Assembly: GCF_018100805.1 (NCBI RefSeq)
Contig: NZ_JAGJEA010000005.1
Span: 124,001 to 188,000, forward strand
Reading direction: 5' to 3'
From: Aquimarina sp. MMG016
GTDB taxonomy: Bacteria; Bacteroidota; Bacteroidia; Flavobacteriales; Flavobacteriaceae
DNA length: 64,000 bases
Positions within the stretch are counted from its first letter, which is position 1. The number at the start of each line of letters is the position of its first letter. Under the pieces are notes generated by a model. That model did not search any database. It saw nothing but the letters and a program-made list of their open reading frames with translations, and was not told where the DNA came from. A program made the position numbers and the translations under genes. This document shows positions 43,882-53,735 of this stretch, piece after piece.

Positions 43882-44499
43882 TTAAAATCGATATCCAATT
43901 TTGAGATTAAAATAAGGTGTAAGACCAATTTCTCTGCCTGTATCATTTCCAAAACCAAGTCCTGCACCAACTCCAACTTCATAATTAAAATGATTACCAA
44001 TATTCCTTCTAATTCCCCAGCTTACTGCTGTAAATGGATGACTTGACAAATTTCTATCAGTACCACTATCCGCATTGTCATAAAAATAGTAACTCCCTCG
44101 TAGCGCTATATAGTTACCGCTGTTACCATCTATTCTCTTGCCTTGACTTGCTCGTTTACTTAAGTTATAGTACCAACGAGGTTCTAAGGCTACTATAGGT
44201 AATGAATAACCAGTACCAATCAAGGTGTCATTACCTTCTGTCCACATACCTACAATAGATATTCCTGCTTCACTTCGTAAAGCGATTTGATTAGATATTT
44301 TTAATTCGTTATGCACCCATACGCCCATAACCCCAATTTGAATTCCAAAAATTGATTTTTCTACCGATGCATCTTCTATATTTTGTGAAATTCCAACATA
44401 AGAACTAAGGAGGAATAATGAGATAAAAATTACTTTTTTCATACTAACTATTAATTTTGAAAAGGTATTATCGATTAATACTAAGTAGTAGTTTTCCAT
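43882..44499 (-). CDS. Outer-membrane beta-barrel-like protein, duplicate B
   Basis: A 205-residue protein with signal peptide MKKVIFISLFLLSSYVGISQ. This starts at 44442; a longer reading from 44499 adds 19 residues, which also align to the N-terminus of duplicate A, so both starts are open. The body has alternating strands rich in aromatic residues (IALEPRWYYNLSKR, NSGNYIALRGSYYFYD, WGIRRNIGNHFNYEVGVGAG) and ends NLKIGYRF, a barrel signature with C-terminal Phe. It is a tandem copy of 44668-45246. Function unknown. Confidence 0.82.
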   Translation of the reverse strand: MENYYLVLIDNTFSKLIVSMKKVIFISLFLLSSYVGISQNIEDASVEKSIFGIQIGVMGVWVHNELKISNQIALRSEAGISIVGMWTEGNDTLIGTGYSLPIVALEPRWYYNLSKRASQGKRIDGNSGNYIALRGSYYFYDNADSGTDRNLSSHPFTAVSWGIRRNIGNHFNYEVGVGAGLGFGNDTGREIGLTPYFNLKIGYRF

Positions 44500-44589
44500 T
44501 TTTTATTTTTTTAATGTCCCGATGTAAAAGTATCCGTATCAAAAAAATAAAAGGACGATTTTGAGATTGAAGAAGTACTAAAACAATAG

Positions 44590-44650
44590 AATTTTACGAA
44601 TCAGGACGTTTCTTGACGTTTACTATATACTCCTTGAAGATATATTTAAG
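44590..44650 (-). pseudogene. Remnant of the 3' end of the AraC gene
   Basis: Between the two duplicated outer-membrane genes, the bases aggacgtttcttgacgttta and their neighbours align with the last codons of the AraC gene (45351-45400) exactly 747 bases away, the same offset as between the two OMP starts. Several changes, including a TAG, have destroyed the reading frame. Confidence 0.6.
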
Positions 44651-44667
44651 ATAAAGGCTGTTCCTTA

Positions 44668-45246
44668 TTAAAATCGATATCCAATTTTGAGATTAAAAAT
44701 GGTTGTATACCCTATTTCTTTTCCTTCTTCATCACGAATTCCAAGCCCTACACCAAGTCCCGCTTCATAATTAAAATGATTGCCAATATTTCTTCTTATC
44801 CCCCAGGAGGTAGCAAGTATTAGATAGTCTTGATTATTGTTTTCGGCTTCTGAAATATCAAAGAAACGATAGTTTGCTCTGAACGATATGTAATTCCCAC
44901 TATTACCATCTATTCTTCTACCTTTATTAGCTCGTCTATTTAAATTGTAATACCAACGAGGTTCTAATGCTATCAAAGGTTCTATGTGGGCCGAACTAAC
45001 ACCTCCCCAACCTATTTCGCTCCGCAAGGCAATTTGATTAGATAATTTCAATTCATTATGAGCCCAAACACCAATAGGACCAACTTGAACTCCAAAAACG
45101 GATTTTTCTACGGATGCCTCTACTGCTTTTTGTGAAAATCCAACATAAGAACCAAAGAAGAATAGTGAGACCAGAATTACTTTTTCTATACTGGAGATTG
45201 ATTTTGAAAAAATATTATTACCAAATATTACACAGTGTTTTTCCAT
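44668..45246 (-). CDS. Outer-membrane beta-barrel-like protein, duplicate A
   Basis: A 192-residue protein with the same architecture and C-terminus (NLKIGYRF) as duplicate B. At the position where B has the MKK start, this copy has an ATA codon, so translation must begin at the ATG at 45246, giving MEKHCVIFGNNIFSKSISSI before the hydrophobic stretch (VILVSLFFFGSYVGFSQ). It lacks about 13 residues present in B (around GTGYSLP). It is located 100 bases after the AraC gene on the same strand, which may control it. Confidence 0.8.
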   Translation of the reverse strand: MEKHCVIFGNNIFSKSISSIEKVILVSLFFFGSYVGFSQKAVEASVEKSVFGVQVGPIGVWAHNELKLSNQIALRSEIGWGGVSSAHIEPLIALEPRWYYNLNRRANKGRRIDGNSGNYISFRANYRFFDISEAENNNQDYLILATSWGIRRNIGNHFNYEAGLGVGLGIRDEEGKEIGYTTIFNLKIGYRF

Positions 45247-45347
45247 TTTACGTTTTTTTGATGTACCGATATAAAAGTATCTGTATCAAAAAAATAAAAG
45301 GGCAGTTTTGAGATTGTAGACGTACTAAAACAATAGAATCATACGAA

Positions 45348-46442
45348 TTAGGACTTTTTCTGAAGTTTTCTATAGGCTCCCGGAGACATTCCTAAACCGG
45401 TATTAAAAGCATTATAAAAAGCACTCTTGGACTTAAAACCAGCTTCTAAGCCAATGGCTTCGATAGAGTATTTATTAAATACCGGATCGTGTAATAGATT
45501 TTTAGCAGCTTCAATTCTATATTCATTTACGAACTGAATGATGCTTTTATTGATTTCCTGATTTATGATCTGCGATAGATATCCTTCGCTTGTTCCTAAT
45601 CGAGTTGCCAGATCTAATCGGCTTAAAAGAGGGTTTTTATATAACTCTTCTTCATCCATTATTCTGTATAACCCAGTGACAATTTTAGAAACGGTAGTTT
45701 CATTTATTTTTTTCTTTGGTAGTGAAGTATTTACCTTTTTCGAAACCAGATACTGGTGTATTTCATCTTTTTGAGCTATTATCTGCAACTTGAATATCCC
45801 ATAATACAAAATCCACCAGAATAAAAATGAGAGTGACATCCATAGAAAGCTTGTAGCATATTCTGAATCGTATATATAGAGTTCTATATTAGATAAAAGC
45901 CAAACGATAATAAGACATATCATAAAAAGATTTAATCGCAACAACCAACGCCTTTTCTCTTTAGAAATTGTATTGGATTTTTTAACTAAATACCTTCCCC
46001 AAAAGATTAAAAACACATTATAGATAAATGACCCATGATCCTTAATATCCAATATAAGATCATCAAAATCTGGATCATAAAGATCAAAAACAGCATGAAA
46101 AAAAGTAATGGAAATTTCAAAAACTACAGAAATAATAAAAGGAGCATAAAGCAATTTATACCACCTTTTTGTAAGGTACTTATGCTGGATCTGAATTAAA
46201 AAATAAGTAAAAAAGGTAACCGCAAACAGCGTTTCTAACATGATATTGTCTAAAAACAACAAGACAAAATGTTCTATATCATACCAACCTAGAAAGGTTA
46301 AACTTGTCAGCAAGAATAGTGATATAGCAAGGTATTTATTTGCACGATTCTTATAAAAAGAAGAAGTGACTAATGAGATACTTATAAAATATCCCATAAT
46401 TCCACTGGCAATAATCGTGAAGTCTAATATAGTTATATTCAA
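45348..46442 (-). CDS. AraC-family regulator with N-terminal membrane domain
   Basis: A 364-residue protein. The first about 215 residues hold six or seven membrane helices (for example IIASGIMGYFISISLVTSSF, TLFAVTFFTYFLI, LNLFMICLIIVWLL). The C-terminal about 105 residues are an AraC DNA-binding domain with two HTH motifs: LSRLDLATRLGTSEGYLSQI and YSIEAIGLEAGFKSKSAFYN, ending MSPGAYRKLQ. The start is a TTG at 46442; an ATG 15 codons later would cut the first helix. A membrane-bound sensor-regulator of this type typically acts on neighbouring genes, here the two outer-membrane proteins. Confidence 0.9.
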   Translation of the reverse strand: MNITILDFTIIASGIMGYFISISLVTSSFYKNRANKYLAISLFLLTSLTFLGWYDIEHFVLLFLDNIMLETLFAVTFFTYFLIQIQHKYLTKRWYKLLYAPFIISVVFEISITFFHAVFDLYDPDFDDLILDIKDHGSFIYNVFLIFWGRYLVKKSNTISKEKRRWLLRLNLFMICLIIVWLLSNIELYIYDSEYATSFLWMSLSFLFWWILYYGIFKLQIIAQKDEIHQYLVSKKVNTSLPKKKINETTVSKIVTGLYRIMDEEELYKNPLLSRLDLATRLGTSEGYLSQIINQEINKSIIQFVNEYRIEAAKNLLHDPVFNKYSIEAIGLEAGFKSKSAFYNAFNTGLGMSPGAYRKLQKKS

Positions 46443-46630
46443 TCGTTGAAGAAATTAATGATATAAAATTCAATGAGAAGCATACATCATTGGAGTATAA
46501 ATGTTTAATCCTCCAATACAATACATCACACTAATAACTATAAATATTCTGAGATATTACAAGAGTTTTTTGTTTTGTGGTAAATATAAACTGATTTGCC
46601 TTTTTTTGATAAACCCATTTAGAAAGAACA

Positions 46631-46661
46631 AACCTTACAAGTTTCAGAGACCTGTAAGGTA
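46631..46661 (-). terminator. Probable terminator of the CPXCG gene
   Basis: accttaca (46632-46639) pairs with tgtaaggt (46653-46660). On the minus strand it is followed by tttgttcttt, a weak T run. Confidence 0.55.
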
Positions 46662-46669
46662 TAAATTTA

Positions 46670-46852
46670 TTACTGCTCAATACTTAGGGCTTCAAAAGCC
46701 ATTAATTCCTGATCTTCAAATCGAGGGTGTAATTCAATGGGGTTACAGCATACTTCGCAATCCTCGACATATACTTGATATGTAATGGATGGATCTAAAA
46801 GCATCGAAATTTCTTCCCAGCAATAGGGACATTGAAAAAAGTGTTCAAACAT
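46670..46852 (-). CDS. CPXCG-motif Cys-rich protein
   Basis: A 60-residue protein with two Cys pairs, CPYC (residues 8-11) and CEVC (32-35, followed by another Cys), separated by about 20 residues, plus the HPRFEDQ tail. This is the CPXCG family, small zinc-ribbon proteins found widely in Bacteroidota and Proteobacteria with no known function. Zinc binding is inferred from the Cys pairs. It stands between the AraC gene and the efflux operon, flanked by hairpins. Confidence 0.88.
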   Translation of the reverse strand: MFEHFFQCPYCWEEISMLLDPSITYQVYVEDCEVCCNPIELHPRFEDQELMAFEALSIEQ

Positions 46853-46921
46853 TCGTAATTATCCTAATTACAAGCTATATATTTTTCTTAACAAAAACTA
46901 TTAAAAACCGTATCAAAACTT

Positions 46922-46946
46922 CAAAAACCTACCACAAAAGGTAGGT
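46922..46946 (-). terminator. Terminator of the efflux operon
   Basis: acctacc (46927-46933) pairs with ggtaggt (46940-46946); on the minus strand a T run follows. It lies about 185 bases after the TolC-family stop. Confidence 0.7.
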
Positions 46947-47130
46947 GATGAGAGTATTTAGATCAGGTATATAAAGGTTCTGAACTCAGTGAACTTAATC
47001 TTAGAGATCCGTAGCACCTAGCAAAACATTGAGACAACAGGTTCGTCCTCCTGGAACACCTCTAATACCTCCACCAGTAACTTAAAAGGTACCTTATACA
47101 AACTTATAATGTTATATTTTAATATCTTAC

Positions 47131-48528
47131 TTAAAACTCTACATTTAATAACTGCCCTGTAAGCTGTAATAATTGTAATTCTGCCAGCTTAGCATCATAT
47201 TTAGCCAGATTCTTATTGGTTTGGGCATTAATCAAATTAATCTGTGCCTGTCTGAATTCTATAGAGGTGATCTGCCCTAGCTTAAAACGTTCTCGGGAAC
47301 GATCAAAGTTATTTTGATTTGTTAGCACATTTTGTTGTTGGATATCATATATACTTAATCGATTCTCATAATTACCCAATGCATTGGCTATATCCCGTTT
47401 AACTTGTTGCTCTACCTGAGCTTGCACAAGTTCCTGATTATCTAAGGCAATCTTTGCATTTTTAACTCTGGTAATTGTACCGCCACCATCAAATAGATTC
47501 CAGCTTAAGGTTACTCCGGCCGCTAAGGTGTATGTGTCTGCTATATTTCCTGGAAAAAATGCAGAAGGAGGATTTCGGTTTTCATTCCACCCATAGGAAC
47601 CTGTTAGCCCTATTGTAGGCAAATACCCTGATTTACTTACCTTAATATCGTAATCACTAATTCGAATATTCGTTTTGTTTTGCAATAATGTTACATTATT
47701 CTCAACTGATGTTTCCAGAAATCCATCAACTTCAAGCTTAGAAATAAAACTGACTGTCGTATCCACAGAAAACTGATCTTCTAATTCATTAACCAGCAGT
47801 ATATTCAGATCGCGTTTGGTATTGATTAGTTGTTGTCTGGTATTTAACAAATTAATACTATCATTAGCTACATCAACTTCTGCATTCAAAACATTAAGTT
47901 TAGTATTCTGACCATACTCGAATTGATAATTTGCCCTAGACACTCTTTCTTTAGAAATACGAAGTGTTTGCTCCAGAATATCTACATTTTCTGATAACCT
48001 GGCAATCTCGTAATATACTGAAAATAGTTGTAAAACAGTATTTTCTATAGTTTCCCTAGCTTGTAATTCGGTTAGATTATACTGTTCTTTTAGTCTTTTA
48101 TAATTATAAAATCTCCCCAAACCATCAAATAAAGTGTAATTAAGGTTTAATCCGGCATTATAACGTTGGGTTTCTGCACCGAGGATTTCTATATCCGGAC
48201 GAGGCCTGATAATAGTATCTGTAGTACCTTCTGGAACAAATTCTTGTAGCACCCCTGGAAAAGAAGTATTTGATGAAGTAGATTGGTAATTCGCCCCTGC
48301 ACTTAAAGCCAGAGATGGTAGATATCCCGAATTTAGGATGTTTTTATTATTCTTTGCAATCTCTATATTATTGGTAGCAATCAGTATCCCAAAATTATTT
48401 TCTAAAGCCAATCTTAGGGCTTCCTGTTTTGTTAACTTTTGGGCATTCAAATTCCCTAAAGCAAAAAACAGAAAGAAAACAAGTTGTAGTATATACCTAT
48501 ACTTCTTGCAATTCCTGATGTTCTTCAT
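47131..48528 (-). CDS. TolC-family outer-membrane efflux protein
   Basis: A 465-residue protein with signal peptide ending LGNLNAQ. It has the two OEP repeats of long helical hairpins (LTKQEALRLALENN at the first, then ITSIEFRQAQINLINAQTNK in the second) and barrel strands such as LGLNLNYTLFDGL and AGVTLSWNLFDGGG. It forms the outer-membrane channel of the tripartite pump. Its start overlaps the end of the RND gene by 32 bases, in a different frame, so the genes are co-transcribed and closely linked. Confidence 0.95.
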   Translation of the reverse strand: MKNIRNCKKYRYILQLVFFLFFALGNLNAQKLTKQEALRLALENNFGILIATNNIEIAKNNKNILNSGYLPSLALSAGANYQSTSSNTSFPGVLQEFVPEGTTDTIIRPRPDIEILGAETQRYNAGLNLNYTLFDGLGRFYNYKRLKEQYNLTELQARETIENTVLQLFSVYYEIARLSENVDILEQTLRISKERVSRANYQFEYGQNTKLNVLNAEVDVANDSINLLNTRQQLINTKRDLNILLVNELEDQFSVDTTVSFISKLEVDGFLETSVENNVTLLQNKTNIRISDYDIKVSKSGYLPTIGLTGSYGWNENRNPPSAFFPGNIADTYTLAAGVTLSWNLFDGGGTITRVKNAKIALDNQELVQAQVEQQVKRDIANALGNYENRLSIYDIQQQNVLTNQNNFDRSRERFKLGQITSIEFRQAQINLINAQTNKNLAKYDAKLAELQLLQLTGQLLNVEF

Positions 48529-51500
48529 GTATTTCTTTTTGTTCTTTTATAGCGCGTTCCACCTCTTCTTTAGTGATATTATTTCCTGTAGCCAACCATT
48601 TTGTATTCACTTTTACATAATTACTAAAAGATAAATATAATGGCAGCAATAATAATGTAAGTACCGTAGCAAAACCAATCCCATAAGCAATAGAAATTGC
48701 CATTGGTTTTAGAAATTGTGCTTGTCTGCTTTTTTCAAAAATCAAAGGAGCTAATCCTGCAATAGTAGTTAATGAGGTAAGAAAAATTGCTCGAAAACGA
48801 GATTTTCCTGCTTCATATATAGCATCATCAAAAGTCATCCCGGATCTTAGGTTACTATTAAACTTACCGATGAGCACCAATCCATCATTTACCATAATCC
48901 CAATAAGTGCAATAATACCTAATAATGATAATATGTTGATCGGAAAACCGTGAACCCAATGACCAAAAGCAACAGCAGGAAGACTTAGTGGTATAAGTAA
49001 TAGAAGTAACAACGGTTGACTATAACTTCTAAAAGTAAATGCGATAGTAATATATATTAAAGCCAATGCTGTAAGCCCTACTGGTCCCAAAGATCCTAAA
49101 AACTTACCTGCTTCTCGGTTCTGCCCCTCATAAGAAGGAGTTACTGTAGGATATTTAGAAATGATTTCGGGCATAATTACTGTTCGAATTTCTTCCAAAA
49201 CATCTGTCGAACTTGTAGTTTCAGGATCTTTTATATCCGCAGAAATTTGAATTTCGCGTCTACTATCCAGATGATTTACAGCTACATCACCTCGCTCGAT
49301 ACTATAATCTGCAATTTCGTTTAGAGGTACTCGTTCACCTGATGTCGTGACAATCCTCATATTATCCAGATCTAGGATAGAGGAGCGATTCTCACGATCA
49401 TAACGTACCCAAACTCTAATTTCATCCTGTCCCCTCTGGAATCGCTGTGCTTGCACTCCAAAAAATCCAGAACGTACTTGGGCCATCACATCCCTTAAAT
49501 TGAGGCCAAGAGCATACGCATTTTCTTTTAGTTCTAATCTGATTTCTTTAATTCCTGCAGGATCATTATCAGCCACATCCTTTAACCTGGCATCATTTTC
49601 CAAAACTTTTTTAAACTCTTCTTTAGCTGCCTTTAATTCTCTAATATTATTTCCTAGTAAAGAAACTGAAACTGGGCTTCCGCCAAAATTCCCACCAGAC
49701 CCAAAGATTAATCGCTCATTACCAAATACCGGACCTACCTTTTCGCGTAAGCGGTTTGCCACTAGTCCAGAGTTCACAGCATTAGGCCGCTCCTCACCAG
49801 GTAACATATTAATTCGTAAAGAAGCATTGGAAGAAGAATTGACACTTCTGATGATATTCTCGAATAACTCTTTGCCGCTATACTCTTCACCCTGTAAAAA
49901 TTCTTCACTTAATTCTTCATTAACTATCCAGGCTTTTTCTTCGATCATAGAAATAATGGAATCTGTGATTTTTTCATTAGTTCCATTAGGCATCCCTAAA
50001 TCAACCGATATCACATCACTAGCAATACGTGGAAAAAAAGAAGTTCTTACGATACCACCACCAATACCTCCTATAGTAAATATGAATATCACTATGAAAA
50101 TAGAAAAGGTAAAAAACTTGTGTTGTAAAGCAAAACGAAGGGTAGGACTATACATGTTATCTCGTAACCATCGCATGATCTTATCTCCAAAAGTATTGAT
50201 ATAACGAAGCTTAGAAAACAGCTTTGCTATCCCTTTTTTAGGCTTTCCATCATCTGCTTTTAATGCCTTAGAATGCGCTAAGTGGGCAGGAAGAATAATT
50301 AACGCTTCTACCAATGAGATCGAAAGTGTAAGAATTACTATAACAGACACTTCGCCAAAAAAGTCCCCTATACGACCATCTAAAAATAAAAATATACCAA
50401 AAGCTATGATAGTGGTTAATATTGCAGAAACAATAGGTGGAATTACCTCCATTACTCCATCAATCGCTGCCTGAACTGGACTTTTACCCCTTTCATAATG
50501 CTGATAGATATTCTCAGCTATCACAATACCATCATCTACCAATATCCCTATAACAATGATCATCCCAAACAACGACAATACATTAATCGTTACATTAAAA
50601 TACCCAGCAAAAATAAACATCCCCAGGAAGGCTATAGGTAATCCAAAAGCTACCCAAAACGCTAATCTTGTATTAAGAAACAAAGACAAAAAGGTAAGTA
50701 CCAAAAGCATTCCAATAACAGCATTTTCTGTTAGGAGTTTTGTACGCTGCACCAAGGTAATAGAGCGATCACTAATAACATTAAGTTGTACATTATTATA
50801 CTTCTCATTAAAGCTTTCAATGTATTCTTTAGTTTTTTCTGCAGAAGAAATCAAATCTTCAGTATTCGTACTGGTAATTTGCACATTAACCGACAGCTCT
50901 CCATTAAAATAAGAGGCATTGGGTGATTCTGAAAAGCGATCCCTAATATCGGCAACATCCTTAAGCCTAATGGTACGACCCGAAGCATCTGCCCGTATCA
51001 CTAAGTTAGATAATTCACTGCCATAATAGGATCTATTATTTGCACGAATAAGATATTCCTCAGCACTTGTTTTAATTGTTCCACCTGTGGTTAAAATATT
51101 GGCTCGATTTACTGCCTGAGCAACTTCATTAAAACTAAGCCTATATGCAAGTAAGTTATTTTCATTTACGGCTATCTCAATTTCTTCATCAGGATAACCA
51201 CTAATTGTAATCTGAGAAATACCTTCGATTCCTCTAAGATCATTTTCTATCTGACGTCCGATCTGTTTTAAGGTAACCAAGGGTATATTATCACCACTTA
51301 CTGCAAAATTGATAGTAGGTCTAATAGCCTCTTGTTTAGCAACTACTATTGGCTCCATTCCGGTTGGAAATGTAGGAACCCTATCTACAGCATTCTTAAC
51401 CTCGAGTAACATAAAATCAATATCCTTACCTTTCTCGATTTCGACATTGATACTTCCACTATTTTCTCTGGAAGTCGATGTTACTCGTTCCACTCCTTCT

Positions 51501-51724
51501 AATCCCTTAAGATTATCTTCTATTTTCAGTATAATACCTTCTTCTACTTCTAATGGAGAGGCACCAGGATATACAACATTAATACTAACGTTTTTAGAAT
51601 CTGTAAGTGGGAAAAAAGAAGATTTAAGCGAAAGTGCTCCAAAAACTCCAAAGGCAATAAAAGCAATTACAATAACGTCTACGGCCACATGATATCTAAT
51701 AAAATAGGAAATAATCTTGCGCAT
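48497..51724 (-). CDS. RND-family efflux transporter, inner-membrane pump (AcrB type)
   Basis: A 1075-residue protein with the HAE1-type architecture: N-terminal helix, a first large periplasmic loop (GASPLEVEEGIILKIEDNL), helices 2-6 with the proton-relay Asp pair in GILVDDGIVIAENI, a second periplasmic loop, and helices 8-12 with IALIGIMVNDGLVLIGKFN. It exchanges protons for drugs, detergents or metals; the substrate cannot be inferred. The middle gene of MarR...HlyD-RND-TolC. The start is 2 bases after the adaptor gene stop. Confidence 0.97.
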   Translation of the reverse strand: MRKIISYFIRYHVAVDVIVIAFIAFGVFGALSLKSSFFPLTDSKNVSINVVYPGASPLEVEEGIILKIEDNLKGLEGVERVTSTSRENSGSINVEIEKGKDIDFMLLEVKNAVDRVPTFPTGMEPIVVAKQEAIRPTINFAVSGDNIPLVTLKQIGRQIENDLRGIEGISQITISGYPDEEIEIAVNENNLLAYRLSFNEVAQAVNRANILTTGGTIKTSAEEYLIRANNRSYYGSELSNLVIRADASGRTIRLKDVADIRDRFSESPNASYFNGELSVNVQITSTNTEDLISSAEKTKEYIESFNEKYNNVQLNVISDRSITLVQRTKLLTENAVIGMLLVLTFLSLFLNTRLAFWVAFGLPIAFLGMFIFAGYFNVTINVLSLFGMIIVIGILVDDGIVIAENIYQHYERGKSPVQAAIDGVMEVIPPIVSAILTTIIAFGIFLFLDGRIGDFFGEVSVIVILTLSISLVEALIILPAHLAHSKALKADDGKPKKGIAKLFSKLRYINTFGDKIMRWLRDNMYSPTLRFALQHKFFTFSIFIVIFIFTIGGIGGGIVRTSFFPRIASDVISVDLGMPNGTNEKITDSIISMIEEKAWIVNEELSEEFLQGEEYSGKELFENIIRSVNSSSNASLRINMLPGEERPNAVNSGLVANRLREKVGPVFGNERLIFGSGGNFGGSPVSVSLLGNNIRELKAAKEEFKKVLENDARLKDVADNDPAGIKEIRLELKENAYALGLNLRDVMAQVRSGFFGVQAQRFQRGQDEIRVWVRYDRENRSSILDLDNMRIVTTSGERVPLNEIADYSIERGDVAVNHLDSRREIQISADIKDPETTSSTDVLEEIRTVIMPEIISKYPTVTPSYEGQNREAGKFLGSLGPVGLTALALIYITIAFTFRSYSQPLLLLLLIPLSLPAVAFGHWVHGFPINILSLLGIIALIGIMVNDGLVLIGKFNSNLRSGMTFDDAIYEAGKSRFRAIFLTSLTTIAGLAPLIFEKSRQAQFLKPMAISIAYGIGFATVLTLLLLPLYLSFSNYVKVNTKWLATGNNITKEEVERAIKEQKEIHEEHQELQEV

Positions 51725-51726
51725 GG

Positions 51727-52893
51727 CTACTGTGTTAAGTTATTACTAATCACATTACTATCAGGGGTAGAAGATTTTTGTCCTTTCTCTTTATATACCT
51801 TAACCAACATCCCAGCGTAGGCTCCGGGAACAGGTTTGTTAAGTATGATATTTCCATCAGGAACTCCTTTAAGCACTACTTTTTTATCAGTAAAATATAC
51901 TGGTTGCACATCGATCATATCTAAAATACTATCTCTGACTACAAAAATTCTACTTCCTTCCTGAAGTAGGTTTCTATCAATCTCTATAGCATTTTCCTCT
52001 TTTTTCGCATCCAGGTTAGCTTCGAGATATATCCCTTCTCTGAGCGCAGGGTCTTTGACCTCAATAAATGCGGTTATGGTTTGCGTAGCTTGATCTACTC
52101 TGCTATTGATTCGGGTTACAACACCTGAAAAGGTTTTAGTTTTATTCAGATTAGAAAGCTTTACAGATTTCCCCTCACGCAATAGATCGCCGTATTCTTT
52201 TCCTATAGCAACTTCCATCTCATATACACTAGTATCGATATATTCTCCCAGCTTTTGACCTTGACGAATCAGAGTTCCTTCAGTGACCAATGCTTCGGTT
52301 AACACTCCATCAAAAGGAGCAGAAATAGTATATTTTGCTAATCGTTGCTCTAGGTTCTTCACATTGTAATAAGTAGCGTATATATTTCTTCCTGTAATGA
52401 AATACTTCTCTTTTTCTGAAGTAATTTCTGGCAACTTAGGAGTAGCCTTATTCATATCAAAACTACTAAGATACTGCTGCCACTTATCATAAATCTCCGG
52501 ATAATCCAATCGAAGATCCGGCATGATAGAAGTCACTAAGTTATACAGATTACTTTTGGCCGACTGCACTGAGGCATAATACTCTGAAGCATCTATACGA
52601 ATCAAGGGTTGTCCTTTTTTATATTTTTGACCGGTTTTGAATAGTTTACTTCCACCCCTAAAAATACCCTGAACTTCAGCATATAATTCTAACCTTCTTT
52701 TGGCAGTAAGATTACCATTGGCGGCAATACTAATAGGTATGGTTGCATTTTTTATAGTATCTACAAAAACAGTTTTAACCTCCTTTACCGGTTTAGGCTT
52801 TTGCTTTGTGTTACTATCGATGATCATTTTGGCACCAAATATTGCACCCACAATCAGCAATAGTCCAAGTATAGAAAGTATAACATTTCTCAT
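51727..52893 (-). CDS. RND efflux periplasmic adaptor (HlyD/MFP family)
   Basis: A 388-residue protein from MRNVILSILGLLLIVGAIFG; a TTG two codons earlier is weaker. One N-terminal membrane helix anchors it. It has the barrel-sandwich lipoyl segment (GQKYKKGQPLIRIDASEYYA and TISAPFDGVLTEALVTEGTL), a helical hairpin in between, a beta-barrel and a C-terminal domain. It bridges the RND pump and the TolC channel. First gene of the efflux operon; the MarR gene lies upstream behind a terminator. Confidence 0.95.
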   Translation of the reverse strand: MRNVILSILGLLLIVGAIFGAKMIIDSNTKQKPKPVKEVKTVFVDTIKNATIPISIAANGNLTAKRRLELYAEVQGIFRGGSKLFKTGQKYKKGQPLIRIDASEYYASVQSAKSNLYNLVTSIMPDLRLDYPEIYDKWQQYLSSFDMNKATPKLPEITSEKEKYFITGRNIYATYYNVKNLEQRLAKYTISAPFDGVLTEALVTEGTLIRQGQKLGEYIDTSVYEMEVAIGKEYGDLLREGKSVKLSNLNKTKTFSGVVTRINSRVDQATQTITAFIEVKDPALREGIYLEANLDAKKEENAIEIDRNLLQEGSRIFVVRDSILDMIDVQPVYFTDKKVVLKGVPDGNIILNKPVPGAYAGMLVKVYKEKGQKSSTPDSNVISNNLTQ

Positions 52894-53012
52894 AAACAAT
52901 TTGTTTAATCTTAAGCCTTAAAAAGTTACACAAAACTATCGACAACAAAGCTAGCTTGCCGTTAAAGAACTCATAAAAGTTCGCTTGCTTTTTTTACTAA
53001 TCTACCGAAACA

Positions 53013-53042
53013 AAAAAAACATCTACAGAATAGATGTTTTTT
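53013..53042 (-). terminator. Terminator after the MarR gene
   Basis: aaaaacatcta (53016-53026), loop cagaa, tagatgttttt (53032-53042). The A run on the plus strand gives the T run on the minus strand. It separates MarR from the efflux operon. Confidence 0.9.
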
Positions 53043-53065
53043 AGGATAAAAAATATGTGAAATTA

Positions 53066-53521
53066 TTATTCTGCTATATCAGCAATTTTAGTTTTTATCT
53101 TCTTAAGTGTTGCAATCAAGGTTTCTATTTCTTCGTGAGTTAGGCTTTCCTGAACTGCTGGAATCAAATCATACATAATAGGGGTTACTTTCTCTATGAC
53201 TTCTTTACCGTGATCTGTTAAAAAAATACGATTGACCCTTCTATCATTCTCGTCACTTCTACGAACTACCAGATCTTTGCTTTCCATCGTATTCACCAAT
53301 CTGGTCATTGATGTTTTATCGCGATGCGTAATAAAGGCCAAATCATTCTGTGGTTGCCCATCATTTACTCGTAAACGCTTTAACACACTCCATTGTTCTT
53401 TAGAAAGATCTAATCCATTCTCAGTAAAAGCTTTTTGAACCAAAAAACCAAAATCATAATGAATCTTTCCTATCCAAGAAAGTGCGTGAGCGTTTAAATC
53501 TATAGCTTTTGTACTATTCAT
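53066..53521 (-). CDS. MarR-family transcriptional regulator
   Basis: A 151-residue winged-helix regulator. DNA-binding region at about 45-105: NDGQPQNDLAFITHRDKTSM, NTMESKDLVVRRSDENDRR (wing with the DxRxxR motif) and FLTDHGKEVIE. It is transcribed in the same direction as the HlyD-RND-TolC genes and lies just upstream, so it is a natural candidate repressor of that pump. It has its own terminator. Confidence 0.95.
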   Translation of the reverse strand: MNSTKAIDLNAHALSWIGKIHYDFGFLVQKAFTENGLDLSKEQWSVLKRLRVNDGQPQNDLAFITHRDKTSMTRLVNTMESKDLVVRRSDENDRRVNRIFLTDHGKEVIEKVTPIMYDLIPAVQESLTHEEIETLIATLKKIKTKIADIAE

Positions 53522-53735
53522 ACATTTATGCTGTTAAATTTTAAGCTACAAAAATATCTATAAAAATCTAGTTGTACCCTCTACTGGCGATAAAAATATC
53601 ACAAAAGTAACCTATTGATTTTCACATAACATTAACTTAACATAGATTGTTTTTAAGCATTTTCAAAAATAGAAGAAACTATTGAAAATATGTCAAAGTA
53701 ACCTAAGCAATACTTATAATTCCTTAAAAATTACC

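Noticed and set aside
46501-46785. 94-codon plus-strand frame
   Set aside because: It overlaps the CPXCG gene on the other strand and has no family features.
47010-47085. Minus-strand frame encoding a Gly-rich peptide with a Cys pair (GGGIRGVPGGRTCCLN)
   Set aside because: It looks like a peptide precursor tail, but an in-frame stop lies just upstream and there is no start codon, so it is at best a remnant.
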